Assembly (NCBI GenBank): GCA_003427395.1
Contig: BFEA01000212.1
Location: 1,047,064-1,072,518 of the forward strand
DNA: 25,455 nucleotides
Reading direction: 5' to 3'
From: Chara braunii
Taxonomy: Eukaryota; Streptophyta; Charophyceae; Charales; Characeae
Each line of letters begins with the position of its first letter. The stretch's first letter is position 1. The translations under genes were made by a program, and so were the position numbers. Shown piece after piece: positions 9,197-19,887 of this stretch. The notes under the pieces were generated by a model. The model was not told where the DNA came from, searched no databases, and saw only the letters and a list, made by a program, of their open reading frames with translations.

Positions 9197-11220
9197 CTAG
9201 GAGGTGCCGCGGGAATGCGAGGCGCCGGGGGGGGACTGATCACGATGCTGGCGAGAGAACTCAGCGTAGTAAGGGCACCGCGAGGAGGTATGATCGTCCT
9301 GGTGGCAGCGCAAACACCCACGCCGGCCCAAAATGGCCGCGCACTCGTCAGCGGAAGGACACCGCGAGGAGGGACAAAGTCCTGAGGGAGGTCCTGCTGA
9401 GGGACCTCGGGGGGCGACGCGCCAACGTGACCAGAGCGGCTGCATGCCCAGGAGAGGGTGGAGAGGGTGAGCTGGAGGCGCTCGACCATAGGGAGAGTAG
9501 AGTCCTCCAGGTGGTAGTGGACGGCCTCATAGAGGTCGAGGTCCTCGTTGTGGTCACCCTCAGGCGACAGCGGGGCAGCAGTGTCCTGCTCACCGTACTC
9601 GAGCGCGCTGAAGCGGTGTGAGAAGTGGCGGCCCTGCTGTGTGGAACGGCGGGGGCGACCGCGGAAAGGGGAACGATGCTGAGAAGTGTCATGAGAGGAG
9701 GAGGGAGCGTAACCAGTACGTTGAGGCTGGGAGGAGGGAGTGGATTGAAGACGGGCCCGCATACGCCGATGGGACCTAGCGGCCTCGTAAGCCTGCGGGG
9801 TCGATGCGAACTCGTACTGCCATAACTCAGAGCGGTACTCAAGGGGAAGGCTGGCCAGGAAACGTTCGATGAGGGAAGCCTCGGGGAGGAACGCCACATC
9901 ACAAATGAGGCGGGCGTCCTGAAAGACCTGGATGTGGCGGTCCAGGCTGGTAGCGCCACCAAAGTCGGACCAGCGTGTACTGACGACATGCTCGAAGGCG
10001 TCAGTCATGTCATGTCGGGCTCCGAAGCGATCCTCGAAGAACGCTTGAAAATCCATGAAGGTCGGGATCCGACCCTCACGAAGGGAGTGGGTGTAGAAAT
10101 CCTCCCAGGTGTCGAAAGGACCGCCACGCAGGCGCGTGGAGAGGTGAGCCACCCACGTGTCAGGTGGGGTGCCCATGAGCTGGGGCGTGCGGGTGGCAAA
10201 TTGTAGCCACCGAGACAAGCGTATCCCTGTACCATCATACAAGGCAATGTCCGTCAAGCGGACGAGTGATGCGCCACCGGTCCGGCGGCGAGGAGAACGA
10301 GGAGCAGAGGCCTGCGCTACGGGTAAGTAGGTTGGTGCAGGTCCTGGAGAAAGGGGCGCAACTGACTGTATGTCCGGGCCACATGGGGGAGCGGTGGGGG
10401 CAACAACGACAGGCTGCGAGGGAGTTGGGGTAGAAGAGGTCGCAACAACCGAGGGAACAGGAAGAAGGTAGGATGGGGATGGAGGGGGTGCAGGGCGAGG
10501 GAAGCGAGCCGACATGGAAGGAAGGGTAGAGGAAGAAGGGAGTGCGCCCAAAGGCGCGGCCACCTGTGGGGGTAGGGGTGGCTGAAGGAGTAAGTGGGCG
10601 AGGTCGGCTCGGGTCTGGGCAAGCTTATCCTCGAGACGTCGAACGTAGATTGAGCGAGGAGTGGCAGGAGTAGACGCACGAGCGGCGCACGACATCCCAT
10701 AAGGGGGAGAGTCAGGTGGCGCGGCGGTCGTGCGAAGGGGAGGGAGAAGCGGGGCACCTGGAAAAGTTGAGACCACGACAGCGGGTTGTGGTCCTGTGGC
10801 CGTAGTGACCGGAATCTGGGCGGGTGCGCCCATAGAGTGGGGGAGGGTCTGGCCCGTGGCAGCCGTTGCGCTAGGAGCATGGACGGTCACCAGGATGGCC
10901 GGGTCGGGGGCGGCGGAGGAGGAAGCTCCGCCGTGGCCACCATGTCGGAGGATGGGGGACCCGGACTGGGAGCCAGGGGAAGTGAGAGAGTTGGGAGAGG
11001 AAGGACGGGCAACATCCTGGAGTTGCCGTATGCCAGCGGCAAGAGTCGCCACCTGCGCCTGTAGAGGCGCAAGGGTCGCCAGTTGCATGGGCGCGAGGAG
11101 AAAAGTGAGGAGGGTGTGCAGATCCCCCTAGGGCTGATGGCCCTGGTCTGCCGGCACGGGTATGGAGCCCGGTGCTGAGGTCGTCACCTCGTCCGCAACT
11201 TATGACACGTCGTCGGCCAT
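9197..11220 (-). pseudogene. gag: Element B gag, nearly open, with N-terminal stops and a late frameshift
   Basis: The main open frame runs from ATG at 11088 to 9181 (635 codons). The same frame extends upstream to an ATG at 11218-11220, but is crossed by TAA shortly after that ATG and TAG before 11088, so the original start was probably 11220. N-terminal third: Gln/Leu-rich helix (LATLAPLQAQVATLAAGIRQL) and then Pro/Ser/Ala-rich low complexity. Middle (about residues 275-430): capsid-like domain with RLSRWLQFATRTPQLMG, WEDFYTHSLREG, FQAFFEDRFG and LIERFLASLPLEYRSELWQY. Near 9440 the frame shifts into 9445-9197, which has a zinc knuckle (9275-9316, CLRCHQDDHTSSRC, CX2CX4HX4C). The remaining part of the 635-codon frame past 9440 is therefore not gag. 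It packages element RNA. Confidence 0.9.
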
Positions 11221-11530
11221 TGGGAGGTGACGGGTCGGACTGGAGGGGGCCAGAGGAGAGCGTAGGGCATAGGGGGGGGGGTCCGCAGTAGAAAGCGACA
11301 ATGCTAGTGAGTCGAGCGCGGGCGCCCGCAAAGGGGGACAGGTGGTTCGGGTCCAGGGTGCCCGAATGGAAAGGGGGAGTAGGGGGGGTTTAGGAAAACC
11401 CTAAACCCTAGAAAAACCGTAAGAAAACCCTAACCGGGGTTTGAGTGGTTAGGGTAGGGTACCGGTGACCTAGTCAAGAAAATAAAATCGCAAGCATGGG
11501 GGAGAGGCGGGAGGAAAAATAAGTAAATAG
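11221..11530 (-). other. Leader side of element B
   Basis: GC-rich, non-coding DNA upstream of B's gag start. It contains G-runs, telomere-like motifs and a hairpin (11428-11454). I see no PBS or LTR end; these may be lost or lie under the inverted repeat and gap to the right. Confidence 0.5.
11388..11454. repeat. Telomere-like motifs with a hairpin in element B's leader
   Basis: Two close CCCTAAA-type repeats lie at about 11397-11411 (ACCCTAAACCCTAG). CCCTAACC (11428-11435) then pairs exactly with GGTTAGGG (11447-11454) around an 11-base loop. These are plant-type telobox motifs in a position similar to the hairpin of element A: between element end and gag. Confidence 0.75.
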
Positions 11531-11802
11531 CTAGGCTACCAGTGTGGCCCGGGGTCACTTGCCCGACCGGGCCAAAAACAATTAAAAAAAAAAGATAACA
11601 AAATTATTTGTTCTTCTAAATTTGGTGTAGAATTTCGATGTGACCCTGAGGCAAACGTTGTTCAGTTTATTTTTCTGCATAACATANNNNNNNNNNNNNN
11701 NNNNNNNNNNNNNNNNNNNNNNNNNTTTTTTTGGCTGGGACCTTCCCTGGCCCTTGCACGGGCTGGCCACCCAGGACCCGGGCGGCCCGGCTGGTAGCCT
11801 AG
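11531..11802. repeat. Inverted repeat enclosing the assembly gap
   Basis: CTAGGCTACCAG (11531-11542) and CTGGTAGCCTAG (11791-11802) are exact reverse complements. Inside them, GC-rich blocks ending in GGCCAAAAA (about 11569-11577) and beginning TTTTTGGC (about 11728-11735) are also roughly complementary. The interior is AT-rich and holds the run of N. It could be a fold-back transposon or a palindrome that stopped assembly. Confidence 0.65.
11687..11725. other. Assembly gap, 39 N
   Basis: A run of N. Its length need not equal the true missing length. Confidence 0.99.
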
Positions 11803-12294
11803 GTAAACAGTGAAATTTCAAGAGAAAAAAATATAAATAAATAAATAAATAGTAAAAATAATTAACGAAATAAGTAAACAAAATGTGAAGAGAGAAATAA
11901 TATTTATTTTTTTGGAATTTTCAATAGCATTTCCCTACCCCCCTGGGGTGAAGAATGTGCCAAGGGAAAGGAGAGTCCAAGATAAGCACATGAAGTTTCA
12001 AAATGCCGCAAATGAAAAATTTCAGAAAATAAATAAAGAAATAATAAAGAGATAAATAAAGAACTAAATAAATAAATAAGTAGATGAGCAGGTGAAGAGA
12101 AATGAAGTGTCGGATTTTTCAAAAATTTCAGCAGCATTTCGTTACCCCCATGGGGTCGAAGTGTGCCATCAAGAAGAAAGGCTAAGCAAAATGAGAAAAT
12201 TTCGGCAGCACTTCGTTACCCCCACGGGATCAAAATGTGTGTCGAAAGCAAGATGACTAACTCCTAATCAGATTTAAGGGTGCCGCAAAGAAAT
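11803..12294. other. AT-rich non-coding DNA left of element C
   Basis: It has TAAA/ATAA microsatellite stretches (about 11828-11852 and 12027-12080) and three diverged copies of the TTTCGGCAGC repeat. No believable gene; the open frames are low-complexity. Confidence 0.7.
11915..12240 (+). repeat. Three diverged copies of a TTTCGGCAGC...ACCCC-GGGGT repeat
   Basis: Copies lie at about 11915-11955, 12124-12167 and 12196-12240. Each reads like AATTTC-(A/G)GCAGCA-TTCGTT followed by ACCCC, three bases, GGGGT, a small palindrome: 11937-11949, 12044-based equivalent at 12144-12156, and a mismatched one at 12218-12230. Similar sequences recur at 21711-21745 and 21799-21830. Confidence 0.75.
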
Positions 12295-13276
12295 TGTGAG
12301 GATCTGGGTCCTCGACAGGCCTAAAGGGCCCCTGCTGCAAATGTGCCCGCCCTAAGTGAAGGCGGGCCTAACAAATTACGAGAGGCCCTTGGTTGTCAAT
12401 TTCGTATTGGGGGTCCAGGCAGTTTCATCGCACCTTGGTTGAAGGAAAACACTGGCCGAGCAGCGTGGAAATTCCCAGGCCTTCTACGCCTTTCCGAAAG
12501 CACAGGCCCTGGGCGAGATTCGCAGTCTCATACATAGACAGTTGGGGGGCCCAACCGAATGAGGCCCAGTAGCTGCACCAGAGGCACAACACCCTAGGGG
12601 CTACCGGAAGCTTCTGGGCCCCGGCTCAGGGCAGCCAGGCCAGCTTTTTTCCATATAGGAAAGAGCTCAATAGTTGGCAGGTCATTCATGCACTTGCATC
12701 CCTACCGCCAGCGCTACTGGAGCAAAGGCTCGCGGGCTGCGATAGGTGCTAAGAGGCAAGGCGTGGGCACGTGCAGTCGTGTGAAGGAGGCGGGCGCTGC
12801 TGAGGGCAGCGCCATTGCCCAATCACCATAGCTAGCGGGTTTGGACTACAGTGAGGCGCAGGAGTGGTCTTCGGGTGTACAAAAGGGAAGACGTGGGAGA
12901 GAGACAAGGGAGAGAGAGAAGGATGATGATGATGATGATGTGAGGGCACATACCTGGTATTGGCGATGGTCTGCATGGGCGACATCTTCAAGTACTTTGG
13001 ACGCTGCTGACGTCAACAATTGCATTGTCAATTAGTAGGCTAGTAGCTGTGTAGGGAGTAGGCTGGGGGCCGAGCGCCAAGTAGGGAGATAGGGACTGGA
13101 TACATATGTTGGTGGTGGCGAGAGCAAGCTCATTGACATTGTTTTTCAGTGCTACGATTCTCCTTTGGTGTTATATTGGTGCAATGCTGCTTTCTGTTCA
13201 CTGTGATACGATTTGGCTTTCAATGTGATTGTGCAATCTGAATATTGTCATCTCGCTATTGCTCATTTTCCTTGCA
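12295..13276 (+). repeat. 5' LTR of element C (982 bp)
   Basis: It starts TGTGAGGATCTGGG and ends CTTGCA, three bases before the PBS. The 3' copy starts TGCAAGG, an exact inverted match to the CTTGCA end, supporting both boundaries. It contains a (GAT)n run at 12922-12940 next to a GA-rich tract. Confidence 0.93.
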
Positions 13277-13279
13277 ATT

Positions 13280-13291
13280 TGGTATCGGAGC
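13280..13291 (+). other. Primer-binding site of element C
   Basis: TGGTATCGGAGC lies three bases after the LTR. It differs at one base from the plant initiator-tRNA-Met site TGGTATCAGAGC. Confidence 0.87.
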
Positions 13292-14713
13292 TGGTTCGAA
13301 TTGCGCTCATTGGTTCTTCGCAATAGTTGTTCGGTGCTTTGCATGAGGTGTGGGGCAGTGATAAGGCTTGGGCGTTGAACGTAAGGCGGCCCAGGGTCGT
13401 GTGGGCGCGCCAGGAAGCTATGTGGTGACAATAGGGGTGTATGCAAGATGATGAGAGGTCGCTGATGTGGCATTTAAGCCGAGGTGGAACTGCATTCTGC
13501 TGTTGGTTGTGCTGAGGCAAGGACCGGTCATCATAAATGCACATCAGGTTGCCAGTGAGAAATTTGTGGTTGGGGGCAACATTATGAGGTACGTTGCTTC
13601 TACCCTCTTCATTACTTCTTACCGTGAGGAAGTGAGTCTTGTCTTGAGAGTCCTCTCAATGTGAGGTGTCGTGAGCACTCAACCTTGAGAGGCAACATTC
13701 TTCCTGGGCAGCAAGCTGGTGGGAGACGGGCGTTGCCTTTGAAGGGCCCTGGACGAAGCACTCGGGTCGCGGTCACCATGCCAACCCGCTGGGACTAGTA
13801 CACGCATGCTTTGCCGGAAGTCCTTGGTTCCGTTGCTGCGCAATAGAGGTCATGCAGGGCATGCCAGCCCTTTGAACAGACGCTTTCCAGACTGTCTTTA
13901 AATATTTCTGGCAGGGACTCGATGTTGATTCTGGTTGTGATCGTCGTCCTGTCTGCGATGTTAAATAATTATTGAGTTACGGGGGATCTCCTTAAATGCC
14001 TCCTGATCAACCAGATCAAACCGGGTGTAAGGCTCGTTGCATGCGAGGATAAATAAAGTGCAGGGGCTGGCAGGTTCGACGTTGACCTGGGGCACAGGGG
14101 TGGGCCGGATTGCACACCTTTAGACACGCTGCTCAACCAGATGCCTAGGAACGTCGACACAAAGTGATTACTCAAGAGGGATACAGGGAAAGTGTTGGAT
14201 TTCGACAAGTGTTCGTCGTGGCATTAATTAGATAAACAACCATTCAGCATAAATCTCTGCAGGGAACATTATTTTTATTTTTGATTATTTAGTTGTTACG
14301 GACTTGACTAACAACTGACAGACAACGGCAGATAGAGTAGTATATTCTTTGCTGCATTGCAATCTGTATTAGAGTAATATAAAAATAGATTTAACATTCC
14401 CTGTAAGATCTGAAATTGGTTGTCACCTAACCACCTAACTGTTTCTGTCCAAGCCGACCGAAGTTAGTTGTGTATCATAATCGGTTGTGTGTCATGCTGA
14501 GGTAGGATTTAGTGTGGATTCTAGTTTAGATCACACACACTGTAGCTCATGAGTGATGCAAGCAGTAGTGAGTGGGGGTTGTTAGTGGATGACCTTAGGG
14601 TCACTCGGAGAACTACTCTCAGTCGACCCTTGACTTTCCTAGAGTTAGGTCCAGGAGACTAAAGAAGACTGCGAAGAGAGGCTAGAGAGAGAACAACGGC
14701 AAGAAGAGCAAGG
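13292..14713 (+). other. Long untranslated leader of element C
   Basis: About 1.4 kb between PBS and gag without a recognisable coding domain. Part of it (about 14220-14400) is AT-richer. No hairpin with telomere-like arms like those of elements A and B was noticed. Confidence 0.65.
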
Positions 14714-16493
14714 GTGGCTGAGGCCAGCGCCAGGTTTAGAACTACAGCTAGTACCGATACGACCATGGCTACTTCCTCTATCATGTCACAGGCCTCTACA
14801 CAGGCCACTTCGTTAGGAGTCAGTCAGAGTGGTTCTCAGGCTTCTCTTAGCCAGAGTGCTGGCTTGCAAGTCAGCCAGCAGGCTCAACTCACGCTGGAGG
14901 ATTCTGAGATACTCCAAGCAAAAGAACTTCAAGATGAGCTACAACGGCAATTGGATGAGGTAGTTGAGAGAAGAAGAAGAGCAATCATGAGAAAAGCTAG
15001 ACTAGGTAGTAGATTGCAGGCACTAGGCAAGCTGGAGGCACTAGATGAGTCCACATTAGATCCCGCTATGCAAGCACTGCGGAATCCGCTCCTTTGTCTG
15101 GCGAAGACGCATGTTGTTCAGCAGGAGGTGTTGGTTGAACTAGTGGCAGGCCAGAAACGAATTCTGGCTGCACTACAAGCTCCTCGTCCAGTGATGAGGC
15201 AGCCTCAGTTTGCTGTAGCTCCCCCATCGGTTGCGGGTCCATCGATGACGCCGTCGTCGGTTGGGCCTTCATTCTCACCTATGTTTGGCATGCCCCCTCC
15301 AGGTAGTTATGTGGCAACGAGTGGTCCGGTCCTTAGAGTCTCTGTCGTACCATCCATGACAGTGGTTACTACAGTCCCACTGTCAAGTCAGGCTCAGGTT
15401 AGTGTGCAGCAACCTGGCTCGGTGGCTATGCAGCCACTGTAGCAATCTCCTGGGCCAAATCGGCCTATGCAGTGGATGACCAAAATACCCTTGCTGAGTC
15501 CTAAGCCCTTCTCTGGTGACAGAAAGACGGATGAGGACTAGGATACCTGGGTGAGGACGGTGCCTACCTATGTGAGGCACAAGCTTACCAGGCCGGAGCA
15601 AGAAGTTGTAGTGGCTGCCTCCTTTTTAGAAGGGTCAGCAACCCGCTAGTTGAATGGCCTAGTGCAACAACAGGGCTACGGTCAGAACTTTGATGCCTGG
15701 GCCCAGACCCAGACATTGGAATAATTCGTACGGTCCGTGTATAACAGGTGGCATGACCCTCAAGGGGCTTAAAAGGCCACATATGCAATCAACAGTCTTT
15801 GTGCCAGAAGGTACAAGAATGTTCGTGAGCTCACGGATACCGTATAATGTCTGCTCGTGGTACCCGGTGTGCACTATGACCAGCAGGTTCTCCTCATGGA
15901 TTACCTAAGATGTCTGCCTTCAGAGGTTAGGACAAAGCTGGTGGATGAGGCTTATGTCGAGCAGCACAACTTCACCTCCTTCAGCAAGAAGGCCTTTAGA
16001 TATAGAGGCAAAACTGGGGTCCGCGCATCAGAGTCAAGGAGATGGTAGGAAGAAGAGACTACCCCAGGACTGGAAGAAGAAAGGTCAACTAATGTTCGTC
16101 GACCACGATGGTCAGGCGACAAATATTGACGACTTCCCAGATCTTGGGAAGGAGACAGAGCATGATGGGGCCAGCGAGACTTCAGATGGGGGAGTCGTGG
16201 CACCCATCAAAGAAAAGGCTAGGGGGACCGGGAAGAAGAAGGTAGGTCGGTCTACGGGTCAGGGCGACCAAGGTACGCCCGCCTGGGTGAAACTTGGTTT
16301 AGAGTATGAGTTCTGGAGGGACCAAGTTGCTAGGGGTACGTGCATGAACTATGGCAACTATGGCCACATGTCCAGAACGTGCCGAGGTAAGAAAGTCCTA
16401 ACGAGGGTAGCCTCTCCAACGGTGGTAGGACTATCTTCGAACCCTGGTGGTGCTTCTGTGAGCACTTCGCAGGGAAACACCTCGGGCCAGTAG
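14714..16493 (+). pseudogene. gag: Element C gag, broken
   Basis: The frame opens at GTG 14714 in a context (AGGGTGGCTGAGGCC) that could be a mutated ATG; the next ATG is 14765. It starts Ser/Thr/Gln-rich, then a charged helix (LQDELQRQLDEVVERRRRAIMRKARLGSRLQ cut short here: coiled-coil type), then Pro/Ser-rich. The capsid-like part is crossed in one frame by six stops: 15440 TAG, 15539 TAG, 15647 TAG, 15722 TAA, 15770 TAA and 15845 TAA, with recognisable VRSVYNRWHDPQG and LLMDYLRCLPSEVRTKLVDE between or after them. The frame shifts near 15995 and runs to 16493. A zinc knuckle at 16341-16382 reads CMNYGNYGHMSRTC: the second Cys is Tyr, so it cannot bind zinc normally. Confidence 0.9.
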
Positions 16494-17070
16494 GAGTTTT
16501 AGTCGCTCTTACTCGCGCTGAAGTGGTAACGTTGCCTTCCCCACTTCAGGCGTTGGCCAGGGCTAGTGACCCACGTATCGCCCCGCAGACACATTCAGAC
16601 CCACCGACGCTCTGTTTGAGAGATGTGTCTGAGACCCTAGAAGAGTTAGAGATTGAGTGGTTAGGGAAGGACCTCTGAGACTCTTGGGCAATGATTAGTA
16701 GAGGTCCAAAAGGTGAACACTTCGTGGTAGAGGTTGATGTAGGTGGCCGCAAGGTTGGCACCTTCGCAGACATAGGCTCTACACGAAACTTCATCAGTTG
16801 ATCTTGTGTGGATAGACTGCGCTTAGGGGACCAAGTGCAGCGGCTTAGCAGAACTGTAGCTTCTACGCTATCCAACAAGCACCAAATGGTAGTAAAAGAC
16901 TGTGTCAAGGACGTAGTCTGTTCCTTCTCTTATGGAGGAGGGGAAGTGAGACATAAAATCTCATTCTTTGTCAGCGACGAACTGCCCTTCGATATGTTAC
17001 TAGGCATGTACTACCTCGAGGTCGCGCAACCTCAGTTTGATTGAGATAGGAAGGTGTTGATACACAAGTT
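16488..17070 (+). pseudogene. Element C protease, broken
   Basis: A new frame opens at about 16488 beside the gag end. After an acidic linker with TGA at 16676-16678 it reads GTFADIGSTRNFIS (active site codons 16769-16780). Retropepsins have D-S/T-G; here the middle residue is Ile, which would remove the catalytic hydroxyl. TGA at 16799-16801 follows. The rest (16808-17044) keeps the family ending LPFDMLLGMYYL, then TGA at 17042-17044. All of it is one frame, so the lesions are substitutions. Confidence 0.88.
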
Positions 17071-18108
17071 GCCAAATGGTAGGACCGTTAGACTGAAGAA
17101 GTATAAGGCTAGCAGTCTAGTGGAGAACTACGGCTGCATGTGTGCTTCCTCTTTCTATAACTACTACAAGCAGAATCGCAAGGAGGACATGTATCTAGTC
17201 TTTGTCTCTGAGAAAGGGGAGGCCGTTAAAACACCCCCAGAGATAGAATCAGTCGCCGCACAATATTACAACCTTTTTGAGGAGCCCACAGGCGTGGTAG
17301 AAAGGGAGGTGGTCCATGCGATAGAGATTGTCCCAGGTAGTCTCCTGCCGAGTTGGATGAGCTTCACCGCCAGCTCAAGGATCTCACAGAAAAGGGATGG
17401 ATTCGGCCTAGTACCTCCCCTTACGGTGCGCCAGTCTTATTTGTCCCAAAGAAGGGAGGTGCCCTGAGGATGTGTATTGACTATAGGGGCCTTAATGCCA
17501 TCACCGTTAAGAACGCGGAGCCCCTACCCCGCATCGACGACCTCCTGGCTGGAGTGCAGGGATGCCGGTACTTCACCAAGATAGATCTGAAGTTCGGATA
17601 CCATCAAATTGCCATTGAGGACCATCACAAAATCGGATTTCAGACCAGGTACGGTCTGTACGAGTTTGTGGTGATGCCCTTTGGCCTATGCAATGCACCT
17701 GGTACATTCCAGCACGCGATGAACAAGATATTTCATGATTACTTAGACAAGTTTATCGCTGTGTACCTCGACGATATTCTTATCTTTAGTAGGACTGTAG
17801 AGGAGCACGTTGAGCACTTGAAAATAGTGCTAGGTCTCCTAAGACAGCACCAGTACAAGGTTAACTTGGAGAAATGCGAGTTTGATCGCACCAAGATCTT
17901 GCACTTGGGTCATGAAATCTCAGCGGATGGATTGAGGCCGGATGATGCTAAGGTGGCCAGCATACGTGACTGGCCCAGACCTCAGACTGTTACTGAGGTC
18001 AGATCGTTTTTGGGGATAACGGGCTATTATCGTCTGTTTGTAAAGAACTATAGTACTATAGCTTCCGCATTAACAGATCTAACTCGATTGGATACCCCTT
18101 GGGAGTAA
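17071..18108 (+). pseudogene. Element C reverse transcriptase, catalytic domain open
   Basis: The linker (EDMYLVFVSEKGEAVKTPPE) is in the protease frame up to about 17345. There about 30 bases are missing compared with element A, and the frame shifts. From 17353 to 18108 the RT domain is open: [47 protein letters not shown] (motif A Asp), [31 protein letters not shown] (catalytic pair near 17770), LGHEISADGL, and SFLGITGYYRLFVKNYS. Length and motif order are normal for gypsy RT. TAA at 18106-18108 ends it just before RNase H. This is the best-preserved enzyme domain in the window. Confidence 0.95.
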
Positions 18109-18549
18109 ACTGAAGAGTGTGATGTGGCCTTCAGGAAACTGAAGTATGCCCTGACACACTATGAGGTTCTTAAACTTTCGGATTGTGATAAGCCATTTGT
18201 AATGACCACAGACGCGAGCCAATATGGCATAGGCGCGGTCCTTGAGCAAATGGAGGGGCCCAGGTTGAGACCTATCGAGTACATGAGTAAGAAGATGCCA
18301 TCTCAGAAACTAGCCAGGTCCTACGAGCGTGAGCTCTATGCCCTTTACCGAGCGCTGGCCCATTGGAGGCATTATCTCCTTGGCAGATTTTTCTATGTAA
18401 GATCTGACCATGAGACCCTGCGCTGGATCAAAACGCAACCAGTACTCTCAGATGCACCCAAGAGATGGATACAAGTGATAGACATGTATGACTATCAACT
18501 TGATCCTATCAAAGGAGAGTACAACAAGGTGGCAGATGCACTATCTTGA
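18109..18549 (+). pseudogene. Element C RNase H domain
   Basis: Same frame as RT, after its TAA. The four acidic positions are present: Asp in TTDASQYGIGAVL, Glu in ERELYALYRAL, Asp in VRSDHETLRW and Asp in NKVADALS. It ends at TGA 18547-18549 right after that last motif, where the tether to integrase (QADYLGKL) continues in frame. The domain itself is undamaged in sequence. Confidence 0.93.
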
Positions 18550-19887
18550 CAGGCAGATTACCTGGGCAAGCTAGTAACTGAATTCGACATATCTAATGAT
18601 CTGACTCGATCGTTGGTGGAGGCCTCCCAGCAAGGTGCAGTGATGTCTGAGATCATCCGTAAGTTCAAAAAGAAGGAGAATATAACTTGTGATGAATTTA
18701 CAATGGTAGATGGCTTACTGTTTCTTGAAAAGGCAGGGAATAAGAGACTGTGTTCCCAGTAGTGAGTCTTTGCGTAGTTTGTTTTTAGGGGAATGTCATG
18801 ATGCAACTGGTCATTTTGGTTATAAAACGACTTCAGCTAACTTAGTGCAGAAATTTTGGTGGCCCACTATGATGCAAGATGCGAAAAAGTACGTTGAAAC
18901 TTGCCAGGTTTGCCAAAGGAACAAACCAAGGACTCAGGCTCCACTTGAGCTCATCAAACCCTTGCCGATTCCTTAAGGTCCTGGTCAGAGTGTGTCCATG
19001 GACGTCTGGATACTCTTGTGACTAGTAAGTTTGGAAAAAGGCACATCTTCATGATAGTGGACCGCTTTACTAAGTATGCAAGACTTATCGCTATGCCAGA
19101 AACTGCTAAAACTGACTATGTCATGAAACTGTTCCTAGATAACTGGGTCAGGGATTTTGGACTACCTACGTCGATAGGAAGTGACTGGGATGTAAGGTTT
19201 ACCAGCGAACTGTGGCAGGCGACAGCTGAACAGATGGGTACCAAGCTCCAAATGACGTCAGGGAACCACCCTGAGTCAAATGGGCAGGTAGAACAGATGA
19301 ACCCGGTAGTACAGCACCTGCTTCGGCATTATATTAAGCCAAGTCAGGATGACTGGGACAAAAAGTTACCTCTTGTCGCCAGCTTGTACAACAATGTTGT
19401 GCACAGTACTACTGGTATGACTCCCAACCAGCTACACCTTGGTTGGAAGCCCAAAACTGCACTTGACTTTCTGCTACCAGAAAGGCAACCCACTGCAGCA
19501 CCTGGCAGCATAGAGTTTGCTGTTAATTATGAACGGATGCTGCAGCAGACCGTCGAACATATTAGAAAGTCTCAGGATGCTATGATCGCATTTGAGAATA
19601 AACATGCACGGCCCAGGTAGGTGATAGAGTCTGGGTAAAGTCTGGGCCAAGAGTTGGGGATTTCACGTAAACTGATGTCACAATACTTTGGGCCCTGGGA
19701 GATCTTAGACATTGTAGGGGATCAATCGGATGGGCCTTCGTACGTGATTCGCATTCCTACACACTTGCGTACCTACCCTGTTTTCCATGCATCGAAGTTG
19801 GCACCTTTTGCTGCCACAGATCAACAATGCTGCCCCCAACCATGGACGGACATGTGGACATTGACGATATCATCGAGCACAAGCTGA
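18550..19887 (+). pseudogene. Element C integrase, broken
   Basis: The tether is in the RNase H frame until about 18750 and then shifts. The zinc-binding part (18710-18976 frame) has ECHDATGHFGYKTT and CQVCQRNK, the full HHCC set. TAA at about 18975 and a frameshift near 19015 precede the core. The catalytic triad is visible: Asp in VSMDVW, Asp in GSDWDVRF, and Glu in HPESNGQVEQMN. In the second motif Trp stands where Arg is usual. The core runs to TAG at 19618-19620. A pair of shifts (about 19616-19665) disturbs the VGDRVWVK segment, then KLMSQYFGPWEIL and PVFHASKLAPF follow. Confidence 0.93.

Larger units (their letters stand above)
8422..11220 (-). mobile_element. Element B: Ty3/gypsy-type retrotransposon on minus strand, interrupted by element A
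   Basis: Read on the minus strand it gives gag (11220 to about 9197) and then protease (9191 to 8422). At 8421/8422 the protease-RT linker frame runs straight into the antisense LTR of element A, so A inserted into B. B's RT, RNase H, integrase and 3' LTR are not in the window and should lie left of base 1. No PBS or LTR was recognised right of the gag start. The sequence is clearly more GC-rich than its surroundings. Confidence 0.85.

Noticed and set aside
10317-10880. 187-codon minus frame, Pro/Leu-rich
   Set aside because: It overlaps element B gag in another frame, with no domain and composition-driven.
9193-11131. Several plus-strand frames of 80-142 codons
   Set aside because: They lie opposite the GC-rich minus-strand gag of element B, where antisense frames stay open by composition.
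11582-11881. 99-codon minus frame crossing the Ns
   Set aside because: It contains the assembly gap and AT-rich low complexity on both sides.
13280-13303. tRNA-like B box (GGTTCGAATTG) after the PBS
   Set aside because: No A box, acceptor stem or cloverleaf around it; the PBS explains the tRNA-like bases before it.
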